From contig CAYLYQ010000082.1 in NCBI GenBank assembly GCA_964388105.1, positions 1-6,366 on the forward strand: a stretch of 6,366 bases of DNA. The letters run 5' to 3'. Below are positions 1-5,391 of this stretch, piece after piece. Made by a program: the position numbers and the translations under genes. Below the pieces are notes generated by a model. It saw only the letters and a list, made by a program, of their open reading frames with translations, was not told where the DNA came from and did no database searches. The stretch comes from ZC4RG35 sp964388105. Its GTDB lineage: Bacteria > Actinomycetota > Acidimicrobiia > Spongiisociales > ZC4RG35. Positions within the stretch are counted from its first letter, which is position 1. Each line of letters starts with the position of its first letter.

Positions 1-56
1 CGGGAGTCGAGCGCTCGGGCGAACGCGGCAAGCTGGCTTTCGAGATCTCGACTCAT
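1..56 (-). CDS. 5' end of an unknown gene, co-transcribed with the sigma factor (partial)
   Basis: An ATG at 56-54 shares the sequence ATGA with the stop codon of the sigma factor gene, a typical sign of translational coupling. Eighteen codons are visible before the window ends, reading MSRDLESQLAAFARALDS, a soluble, probably helical N-terminus with mixed charge. The gene is cut by the window edge, so its function cannot be read. Genes that directly follow an ECF sigma factor are often anti-sigma factors or membrane proteins under its control, so that is the first guess from context, but nothing in these 18 residues proves it. Confidence 0.6.
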   Translation of the reverse strand, partial: MSRDLESQLAAFARALDS

Positions 57-520
57 GCATCCACTCCAAGCTCGCGCCGCAAGCGCTCCATGCCTCGCTC
101 GGTGTGCTTCTGAACCGTGGGAACACCGATGCCCAGCAGTTCCGCCACCTCCGCAAGCGTCCATCCGTAGCCGTGGCGAAGAATGACCGCCGAACGTTGC
201 CGCTCGCTCAATCGCGCCAGTGCCCCAGGAAGACCCGGCTCGAACCACTCGCCTTCCAACTGGACTACGCCCTGGAACAGCGGGAGGCTCCGACCCTGTC
301 GAACCTTGCTGCGACGGGCCCGGTCGCGACCAACTCGGTAGAGGTAACCGGCGGGGTTCTCCATCCGAGATACCCGCTCCCAGGCCTCCCATCCGTAAGC
401 GATCGCTTCGGCGGCGGCCTCTGAACCGACTTCCACACCGTATGCGGCACAGAGCGCGGCCCGCACCTTCGGCTCCACCTCCCGGAAGAAGTCATCGAAC
501 CCCTGATCGGGCGGGATCAC
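53..520 (-). CDS. ECF-type RNA polymerase sigma factor (sigma-70 family)
   Basis: Group 4 (ECF) sigma factor, which would direct RNA polymerase to a small regulon. With the GTG start at 520 the protein has 155 residues. Region 2 spans about residues 8-72 (FDDFF near the start, then an aromatic-rich NPAGYLYRVGRDRARR stretch typical of regions 2.3-2.4). Region 4 spans about 97-150 (LARLSERQRSAVILRHGYGW, then a helix-turn-helix at about 118-142 recognising the -35 box). There is no region 3, as expected for ECF factors. The frame is open up to a TTG at 559, with another GTG at 541. GTG 520 is preferred because the conserved domain begins just after it and because a TATAAA box at 545-550 would put the transcript start downstream of the two longer starts. 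No start has a strong Shine-Dalgarno sequence. The downstream gene overlaps by 4 nt, so the pair is probably one transcript. The family call is sure; the exact start is not. Confidence 0.85.
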   Translation of the reverse strand: MIPPDQGFDDFFREVEPKVRAALCAAYGVEVGSEAAAEAIAYGWEAWERVSRMENPAGYLYRVGRDRARRSKVRQGRSLPLFQGVVQLEGEWFEPGLPGALARLSERQRSAVILRHGYGWTLAEVAELLGIGVPTVQKHTERGMERLRRELGVDA

Positions 521-544
521 GGTGAGCCACTCGGCATGCACACC

Positions 545-550
545 TTTATA
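545..550 (-). promoter_or_regulatory. Candidate -10 box of the sigma factor operon
   Basis: The minus strand reads TATAAA from 550 to 545, an AT-rich hexamer that stands out in very GC-rich DNA. A transcript starting 6-7 nt further on (about 538) would leave an 18-nt leader before the GTG at 520. No good -35 hexamer lies 16-18 nt upstream. The small inverted repeat TGTC-N7-GACA upstream (564-578) and the AACCC inside it might instead be part of an ECF-type promoter or operator. Evidence is weak. Confidence 0.3.
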
Positions 551-595
551 GAGCGTCAACGGCTGTCGGGTTATGACACTGGCGGCTTCGCATTG

Positions 596-641
596 CCCTC
601 CCGGGCCTTCGGGCCCCTCCCCGCCGGGGGCGGGGGGGAGA
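596..641. repeat. REP-like double-hairpin element, inverted relative to the copies at the right end
   Basis: Two adjacent hairpins. The first has a 5-bp stem GGGCC/GGCCC (603-607 with 612-616) closed by a TTCG tetraloop, known to be very stable in RNA. The second pairs CCCCGCC (619-625) with GGCGGGG (629-635) and can be extended outwards by a T-G and two C-G pairs. The order of blocks (CCCTCCCGG, CTTCG, CCTCCCC, then GGGGGAGA) matches the reverse complement of the element at 6310-6366, so both look like members of one dispersed family. It sits between divergent genes, so it is unlikely to be a terminator for either. It may fold as DNA or as the leader RNA of one of them. Confidence 0.6.
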
Positions 642-665
642 CCGTGGGCGCTCGATTGAATCCCC

Positions 666-671
666 TACCGT
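666..671 (+). promoter_or_regulatory. Candidate -10 box giving a leaderless transcript
   Basis: TACCGT ends 6 nt before the GTG start at 678, which fits the TANNNT pattern and spacing of leaderless promoters in actinobacteria. No Shine-Dalgarno sequence precedes the GTG, which fits the same reading. No convincing -35 hexamer is seen; the region where it should lie is just downstream of the hairpin repeat. Confidence 0.35.
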
Positions 672-677
672 TACCTC

Positions 678-980
678 GTGACCGAGACTCTCTTCGAGCC
701 CTGGCCGCCCTGGGTGCAGCGCCCGGTGGGCATCCTCCTTCGGATCGCAGGCGCTCTCGGAGCGGTCGCCTTCGGCGCGGTGCTCGTCTTCGTCGGTTAC
801 TTCGGGGCGAGCTACAAGAAGACGCCTGCGGTGTGGGGGACCGAGGAGATCACTTTCGCCGTCGCCGGAGTCGCCATGGCCATCGCCGGTATCGCCTGGG
901 CCGTCCGCCCGTGCCGGTTCACCTTCTTCGGTGCGATCGGAATCCTCGGCGCCGGGTTGTTCGCCGGCTCGGTCGTCTGA
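678..980 (+). CDS. Small membrane protein of unknown function, three predicted helices
   Basis: A 100-residue protein starting with GTG. The N-terminus (MTETLFEPWPPWVQRP) is short and soluble, followed by three hydrophobic stretches at about 16-42, 57-77 and 81-100; the last helix runs to the very end of the protein. Between helices 1 and 2 is a short loop (YKKTPAVWGTEE). I recognise no family. The coding assignment rests on the clean hydrophobic pattern, the complete open frame and the tight fit between neighbours: its stop lies 5 nt from the end of the convergent GntR gene. It appears to be transcribed alone, and it has no visible enzymatic or binding motif. It could be a small stress or envelope protein, but that is a guess. 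Confidence 0.7.
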   Translation: MTETLFEPWPPWVQRPVGILLRIAGALGAVAFGAVLVFVGYFGASYKKTPAVWGTEEITFAVAGVAMAIAGIAWAVRPCRFTFFGAIGILGAGLFAGSVV

Positions 981-985
981 CGGGG

Positions 986-1330
986 CTACTTGCCGCGGAT
1001 CAACGAGGCAAGAGCATCTTCGGAGACCCCGAGCGCCTTCGCCTTCCGTCGCAGTCTCTCCGCATCCTCCGCAAGCCTGGCCATGGCTGCCGCCTGGCCG
1101 GTGACGGTGGCTCCCTTGCCCCGTCGCATCTCGACCAGCCCCTCGTCCCGCAACGACTGGTAGGCATGGAGAACGGTGTGCAGGTTGACCCCGAGCGACT
1201 CAGCCACGTCCCGGGCCGACGGAAGCCGCGTCCCCTCCGTCAGCTCCCCGTCCGCCACCTGCTGGCGAATCGAGTCGGCGATCTGTTCGAAGATGGGAGT
1301 CGTCGAGCTGGAGTCGATTCGGATCAACAT
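986..1330 (-). CDS. GntR-family transcriptional repressor, YtrA subfamily
   Basis: A 114-residue DNA-binding regulator. The N-terminal winged helix-turn-helix covers about residues 8-80: PIFEQIADSIRQQVADGEL, then LPSARDVAESLGVNLHTVLHAY (helix-turn-helix) and LVEMRRGKGATV (the wing). After it there is only a short helical tail of some 35 residues (AAAMARLAEDAERLRRKAKAL), not the large effector domain of FadR, HutC or MocR types. That domain layout and length define the YtrA subfamily, whose members typically repress their own operon with membrane or transporter genes. The ATG overlaps the stop of the upstream gene by one base (TGATG), so translation is probably coupled. The likely operator is the inverted repeat at 2321-2345. 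The ligand is unknown. The gene ends 5 nt from a convergent gene, with no clear terminator between them. Confidence 0.9.
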   Translation of the reverse strand: MLIRIDSSSTTPIFEQIADSIRQQVADGELTEGTRLPSARDVAESLGVNLHTVLHAYQSLRDEGLVEMRRGKGATVTGQAAAMARLAEDAERLRRKAKALGVSEDALASLIRGK

Positions 1331-2316
1331 CAGGACCGCCTCTGCGCGTATGCCTGGAGCAATCCGGCGCCGGTGGCGGCGTCGTCAACGGTGACCACGA
1401 ATCGGCGACCGTTGCGTCGGGTGACGCTGATGGCGTCACCGTTGCGGAGGATGACCCCGAACGCCCCGGGAATGGCCCTGACCCCGTAGCCGCCGAACTC
1501 GGCCAGACCGGACACTTCCTGCGTGGCCACCGAAGCCACGTCGTCGATCGGCACCCGGAACTTCGGCCAGCCCAAGGCAGTCCTCACTGACAGCCCCCGC
1601 TCGTCGACGGTGACGGTGCCACGGCTGAGGCCGAATGCGGCCAGGCCGATGACCACGGCGACGGCGGTCAGGAGGAGCGCGGTTCCGACAGAGCCGCTGA
1701 GCCACACGGAAGCCGCGCCGACCGCGCAGCCGACCGCCCCCAAGCCGAGGAGGACGATCACCGGCGTCGACATCCCGATCTGCGTCGCCCACACCGCCCG
1801 TTCGGAGGGGCCGACCGAGATCGGGACCGTCCCACCAGCGTGGATTTCGGTCACCTGGCGCGGCTGGAGCACCCACCCCAGCAACCCCACCACCGCTCCC
1901 GCCGCAAGGCCGGAGAGGAGGACCGGGCCGATCGAGCCGCTGTCCGCGGCGTCGGCCAGCCCGCGCTGGATGTGGAGTGAGCCGGTGAGCAGCCACACCA
2001 TGTAGACGGAGAAGAAGGCGGCGGTCGCAACCAGGAACCGCAGGGTGGGCCCGCGGGTCCCTTTGCGCAGGCTGACGATGACCGGAATGGTCAGGGCAAG
2101 TGGCATCACGACGCCGAGGAGGGTGGTCATCCACGGCACCATCGTTTTCGGCCCGAACCCGTCGACAACACCATTGGCGCCCCAGTGCACGGCCACCGGG
2201 TCGGGCAGGTCGTTCCACCAGATCGACTGGAGCCCGAGTCCGACGAGTGTGACGACGATCGGGAGCGCGATGCCCAACAGAGCCGCCGGCAGTGTGAAGC
2301 GCCTGTTCTCGTTCAT
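1330..2316 (-). CDS. DUF1648-domain membrane protein with C-terminal PH-like domain
   Basis: A 328-residue integral membrane protein. A first helix (about 8-30) leads into the DUF1648 signature around residues 39-55 (LPDPVAVHWGANGVVDGFG), followed by helices at about 60-83, 92-115, 131-150, 185-208 and 213-233. The last 95 residues (from TVTVDERGLSVRT) are a soluble beta-rich segment ending in RRNGRRFVVTVDDA, resembling a bacterial PH-like domain. DUF1648 is found in SdpI-like immunity proteins and in proteins encoded next to YtrA-type regulators, as here; its biochemical role is not settled. The frame is open to a TTG at 2340, but the ATG at 2316 is preferred because a -10 box ends 7 nt upstream of it and the upstream codons lie within the operator. 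No Shine-Dalgarno sequence is present, so a leaderless mRNA is likely. It forms an operon with the GntR gene. A role in envelope stress or resistance to a membrane-active compound is inference. Confidence 0.85.
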   Translation of the reverse strand: MNENRRFTLPAALLGIALPIVVTLVGLGLQSIWWNDLPDPVAVHWGANGVVDGFGPKTMVPWMTTLLGVVMPLALTIPVIVSLRKGTRGPTLRFLVATAAFFSVYMVWLLTGSLHIQRGLADAADSGSIGPVLLSGLAAGAVVGLLGWVLQPRQVTEIHAGGTVPISVGPSERAVWATQIGMSTPVIVLLGLGAVGCAVGAASVWLSGSVGTALLLTAVAVVIGLAAFGLSRGTVTVDERGLSVRTALGWPKFRVPIDDVASVATQEVSGLAEFGGYGVRAIPGAFGVILRNGDAISVTRRNGRRFVVTVDDAATGAGLLQAYAQRRS

Positions 2317-2320
2317 AGGA

Positions 2321-2345
2321 AGTATTCTAGCACAACTCAAATACT
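2321..2345. promoter_or_regulatory. Inverted repeat, probable operator of the GntR repressor
   Basis: AGTATT, 13 nt, then AATACT: a 25-nt inverted repeat with 6-bp perfect arms and a further AG/CT match inside, so 8 of 12 positions are symmetric. It is AT-rich within GC-rich DNA and covers the -10 box of the DUF1648-GntR operon, where a bound repressor would block polymerase. YtrA-type repressors bind such palindromes in their own promoters. The first half also repeats directly (CTAGTATT, then CTAGAATA, 17 nt apart). Since the receiver operon is transcribed away from the same spacer, bound repressor might affect it too. Confidence 0.6.
2324..2329 (-). promoter_or_regulatory. -10 box of the DUF1648-GntR operon (leaderless)
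   Basis: The minus strand reads TAGAAT from 2329 to 2324, followed by 7 nt and the ATG at 2316. A transcript starting at that A would have no leader, which agrees with the absence of a Shine-Dalgarno sequence. The -35 position (about 2347-2352) reads TATTTC, a poor match, as is common in actinobacterial promoters. Confidence 0.5.
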
Positions 2346-2416
2346 AGAAATAGCCGCATTCCCACCCAACACGACAAACAGTGGGTAGCGTTCCGCACCG
2401 CCAGGAGCTGCATCTC
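2346..2416 (+). promoter_or_regulatory. Upstream region and ribosome binding site of the receiver-HEAT-glycosyltransferase operon
   Basis: The sequence CAGGAG at 2402-2407 lies 9 nt before the ATG at 2417 and is the clearest Shine-Dalgarno sequence in the window; it decides the start of the receiver gene. Upstream, TAGCGT at 2386-2391 could be a -10 box, but no matching -35 is evident. A weak inverted repeat, CCCAC (2361-2365) with GTGGG (2381-2385), lies just before it and might be a regulator site. The promoter itself is not firmly located. Confidence 0.4.
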
Positions 2417-2770
2417 ATGCCGAAGATCCTCATCGCCGACGACTCGGAGACCATCACCACCCTCCTCACCACCGCGCTCGAATCGAGCGGGTACGAGGTG
2501 TCCGTTGCCGGCGACGGCAACCACGCGTACCAGTTGGGGATGGAGACGGAGCACGACCTCGCCATCCTCGACCAGCTCATGCCGGGACTGTTGGGTGTCG
2601 AGGTGATCGAGAAGTGGCGAGAGGCGGGTATCACCACCCCGGCGATCATCCTCACCGGGGTGGACGACGAGCGCACCGCCGTGGAAAGCCTCGATCGGGG
2701 CGCCGTCGACTTCGTCCGCAAACCGTTCCGGCTCCCGGAGCTGCTGGCGCGCATCAGACAGCGCATCTGA
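2417..2770 (+). CDS. Stand-alone response regulator receiver (CheY-like)
   Basis: A 117-residue single receiver domain with no output domain. All key residues are present: the acidic pair D8-D9 (ILIADDS), the phospho-acceptor D52 in AILDQLMPG, the switch threonine T80 in IILTGVDD, and K102 in FVRKPF. It should be phosphorylated by a histidine kinase encoded elsewhere and act through protein contact in the cytoplasm. The start at 2417 is favoured over upstream codons by the CAGGAG ribosome binding site and because the receiver fold begins at MPKILIADD. It is first in an operon with the HEAT protein (42 nt downstream) and the glycosyltransferase, so these are the likely targets of its signal. 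That link is inferred from position. The 42-nt gap holds no clear terminator. Confidence 0.92.
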   Translation: MPKILIADDSETITTLLTTALESSGYEVSVAGDGNHAYQLGMETEHDLAILDQLMPGLLGVEVIEKWREAGITTPAIILTGVDDERTAVESLDRGAVDFVRKPFRLPELLARIRQRI

Positions 2771-2812
2771 CCTTCATGCCGGGCCACTTCGGGCCGATCT
2801 TCTCGGTACTGC

Positions 2813-3940
2813 ATGCCGCTTCTCGACGCGATCCAGTTCGCCACGCTCGCCGTGCTCGTCGCCAACGCCCTGGCCGTGGCGGGTCTCATCGTGCTCAAGG
2901 CGGTCAACCGCTCCCGCCGGCGGAGGGCCGAGCTGGCGAGGCGGGAGCACATGCGGCTCATCAGCCGGCACGTCAGCTTCGAGAACTGCACGGACCCGAT
3001 ACCCGCCAACGTCGCTTCGGATCCCGCTTTCATCGATGCACTGGTCGACGTCCGCAACGCGCTGACCGGACCGGAGCTAGGCAGGTTGGAGCGTGTCGTC
3101 GCCCGGCACGGCGTGGTCGACCGACAAGTCGCCCATCTCCAGGCTGGATTTCCGCGGGCGCGCCGGTTGCGCGCCGCTATGGCTCTCGCCGAGCTGGGGG
3201 ATCACTCGGCAGCGCCGGTTCTCGTCGCCCACCTCGACGACCGGGAACCTGAGGTCAGGGTCCAAGCTGCCCGGGGCCTGGCGCGGATGCGCTGGACTCC
3301 AGCCATCGACGAGATCGTCGCCCGCTTTGGGACCGAAACGCCGTGGGTCCGAAGCCGGTTCGCCGACACACTGGTCGGGTTCGGTTCGGCCGCCACCGGG
3401 CCACTGCTCGCATACGTGCGGATCAACCACCGCCATGAGACCGTCGGGCCGGTCGCGGCCATCCGGACACTTGCCGTCATCGGCGACGACCAGGCGGTTC
3501 GCCCGCTGATGGAGTTGTTGGGCGAGGCCGACACGGAGATCCGCATTGCAGTCATCGAGGCCCTCGGCCTGCTCGCCAACCCGCTGTCCGCACCGGCGCT
3601 GCGATCCGAAGCTCGCAGCGCGGATTGGCGGGTCCGCGCCAAGGCGGCGACCGCCCTCGGCCAGTTGCGTGATGTCGACGCCCTCGACATCCTCTCCGGC
3701 TCCCTCACCGACGCGGCGTGGTGGGTTCGCCGCAACTCCGCCGCTGCACTAGCCGCGATTCCGGGAGGGACCGACCGCCTCTATGAAGCGCTGTCGAGCG
3801 TCGACCGGTTCGCGGCCGACGCCGCTGCGGAGGCACTGGTGGACCTCGGCGAGCTGGCAGCGTCGAGACAACGGCAGGCGGAGGGTCGCGCCGGGTCGAG
3901 GGAGCGGGCCTTGATCGGGCATATGGAGGCCGGGCGATGA
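2813..3940 (+). CDS. Membrane-anchored HEAT-repeat protein
   Basis: A 375-residue protein. Residues 6-29 form one hydrophobic helix (ending LIVLKA) followed by a strongly basic stretch (NRSRRRRAELARR), so by the positive-inside rule the rest faces the cytoplasm. After a linker to about residue 110, six to eight HEAT-type helical repeats follow, at about 116-145, 146-172, 176-205, 212-236, 239-266, 269-297 and 300-330. Each has the usual pattern of a first helix with conserved Arg/Val/Ala (EVRVQAARGLARM, WRVRAKAATALGQL, WWVRRNSAAALAAI) and a second with APVL-like residues. HEAT solenoids bind proteins, so a scaffold or regulator role is likely, with no catalytic motif seen. No strong ribosome binding site precedes ATG 2813, but the helix begins right after it. 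The gene's stop overlaps the glycosyltransferase start (ATGA), indicating coupled, perhaps stoichiometric, synthesis. A cyanobactin/phycobilin-lyase-like role of HEAT proteins is unlikely here. Confidence 0.88.
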   Translation: MPLLDAIQFATLAVLVANALAVAGLIVLKAVNRSRRRRAELARREHMRLISRHVSFENCTDPIPANVASDPAFIDALVDVRNALTGPELGRLERVVARHGVVDRQVAHLQAGFPRARRLRAAMALAELGDHSAAPVLVAHLDDREPEVRVQAARGLARMRWTPAIDEIVARFGTETPWVRSRFADTLVGFGSAATGPLLAYVRINHRHETVGPVAAIRTLAVIGDDQAVRPLMELLGEADTEIRIAVIEALGLLANPLSAPALRSEARSADWRVRAKAATALGQLRDVDALDILSGSLTDAAWWVRRNSAAALAAIPGGTDRLYEALSSVDRFAADAAAEALVDLGELAASRQRQAEGRAGSRERALIGHMEAGR

Positions 3941-5391
3941 GCTGGAGCGGGCTCCTCGAGTGGCTGGGTTACGGCGTTCTCGCCTTCTTCGTCGCCATGC
4001 AGGTCTACACCCTGGGGCTGAACCTCCTGTCCGCGAGGGCGCTGCGCCGCGACCGCCACCTGAACCGGTTCGGACGGGTCACGGAGATGCTGTCCTCCCG
4101 AACCACTCCCCCGGTGTCGATCGTGATCCCCGCCTACAACGAGGTGGTCGGGATCGTCGACTCGGTGCGGTCGATGTCGCTTCTCAAGTACCCGCGCTTC
4201 GAGATCGTCGTCGTCAACGACGGCTCGACCGACGCCACGCTGGAGGCGCTGATCGAGGCGTTCGGGCTGGAGAAGGTGACCATCCCCTATCGACCGGACA
4301 TCTCCACGGCCGCGATCAGGGGCATCTTCAGAGGGCGGGGCGCCGTCGACATCACGGTCATCGACAAGGAGAACGCGGGCCGGGCTGACGCCCTCAACGC
4401 GGGGCTCAACGCGGCCCGCTTCCCATACGTCCTCTGCACCGACGCCGACGTCATCTTCGAAGGCGACGCCCTGATGCGAGCGATGATGCGAGTCGTCGAA
4501 GACCGGGAGCGAACCGTCGTCGTGGGAGGGAACATCCGCCCGATCAACGGCAGTCCGGTCGATCTCGGCCACCTCGTCAGCTCGAGGGTCCCCAAGAGGC
4601 TGATCCCGCGGATGCAGGTCCTGGAGTACGTCCGGACGTTCCTCGGAACCAGGCCGGGATGGTCGACCATGAACGCTCTTCCTCTCGTCTCTGGCGCGTT
4701 CGGGATCTGGAAGCGATCGGTGGCCATCGAGGTCGGAGGCTTCACCCGAGGCCACATGGGAGAGGACATGGACATGACCATGCGCTTCCATCGCCACCTT
4801 CTTCGCCAGGGGGTCCCCTACCGCATGGTCTACGAGCCGTCGGCGGTGGTCTGGACGGAGGTGCCGGAAACCCTGCGTGTGCTGCGCCGGCAGCGCATTC
4901 GATGGCACCGGGGGCTGATCCAGGCGGTTAGGGACTTCTTCCCGATGACCTTCAACCCCCGCTGCCGGCAGCTGGGGATGGTCACATGGCCCGCGATCGT
5001 CGTATTCGAGTTCCTGGCTCCAATCATCGAGTTCGCCGGCTGGTTCCTCATCCCGACTGCCTGGGCTCTCGGCTTCATCGATCCGACCGCATTCGGGTGG
5101 TTGATTCTCCTCGCCGTCGGGATGGGGCTCCTCAACTCCCTGATCGCACTGCTGTTGGACGAGTCGTACGGCTACTTCGACTCCCCGGCCGACACCTCCC
5201 GATTGCTGGTGATGGCCCTCATCGAGAACTTCGGACTCCGCCAGATGACCGTCTGGTGGCGGATCCGTGCCCTCTTGGGCGGGGCTTCGGTCAAGTCGTG
5301 GGGGAACATGGAGCGGCGTGGGGTCGTCCGCCCGGTCGAAGTGGTCAGCCCTCCTCCAACTCCTCCAGTGTCTTCGGCCAGTCGTCCTTGA
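3937..5391 (+). CDS. Processive family 2 glycosyltransferase, polysaccharide synthase-like (BcsA/PgaC type)
   Basis: A 484-residue membrane glycosyltransferase likely to polymerise a beta-linked polysaccharide from a nucleotide sugar at the inner face of the membrane. An N-terminal helix (about 7-32) precedes the GT-A domain: VSIVIPAYNE (60-69), VVVNDGSTD with D95, NAGRADALNAG with D151, the DAD metal-binding motif at 169-171, SGAFG at 252-256, GED with the putative catalytic D277, and QRIRW at 319-323, the QxxRW motif of processive synthases. Three or more helices follow at about 347-375, 379-407 and 422-445, probably forming part of the export channel. The tail is proline-rich. There is no PilZ domain. 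A segment at about 114-142 (IPYRPDISTAAIRGIFRG and following) is longer than in cellulose synthases. The sugar and polymer cannot be read from sequence. Its 3' end overlaps the convergent DNA glycosylase gene by 47 nt. Confidence 0.9.
   Translation: MSWSGLLEWLGYGVLAFFVAMQVYTLGLNLLSARALRRDRHLNRFGRVTEMLSSRTTPPVSIVIPAYNEVVGIVDSVRSMSLLKYPRFEIVVVNDGSTDATLEALIEAFGLEKVTIPYRPDISTAAIRGIFRGRGAVDITVIDKENAGRADALNAGLNAARFPYVLCTDADVIFEGDALMRAMMRVVEDRERTVVVGGNIRPINGSPVDLGHLVSSRVPKRLIPRMQVLEYVRTFLGTRPGWSTMNALPLVSGAFGIWKRSVAIEVGGFTRGHMGEDMDMTMRFHRHLLRQGVPYRMVYEPSAVVWTEVPETLRVLRRQRIRWHRGLIQAVRDFFPMTFNPRCRQLGMVTWPAIVVFEFLAPIIEFAGWFLIPTAWALGFIDPTAFGWLILLAVGMGLLNSLIALLLDESYGYFDSPADTSRLLVMALIENFGLRQMTVWWRIRALLGGASVKSWGNMERRGVVRPVEVVSPPPTPPVSSASRP

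Noticed and set aside
536..1489. A 317-codon open frame on the plus strand crossing the small membrane protein and GntR genes
   Set aside because: Arg-, Pro- and Gly-rich sequence without domains. It overlaps a well-supported GntR gene and begins upstream of the hairpin repeat.
2361..2385. CCCAC/GTGGG inverted repeat as a terminator
   Set aside because: Only 5 bp with a 15-nt loop and no T-run, and it lies between divergent promoters. At most a weak regulator site.
2771..2812. GGCC-rich stretch between receiver and HEAT genes as an intergenic terminator
   Set aside because: The possible stem is only 4 bp and there is no T-run, so the three genes are better read as one operon.
2344..3057. 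A 237-codon minus-strand open frame opposite the receiver gene
   Set aside because: Ser- and Arg-rich shadow frame; the receiver on the plus strand has every catalytic residue and a ribosome binding site.
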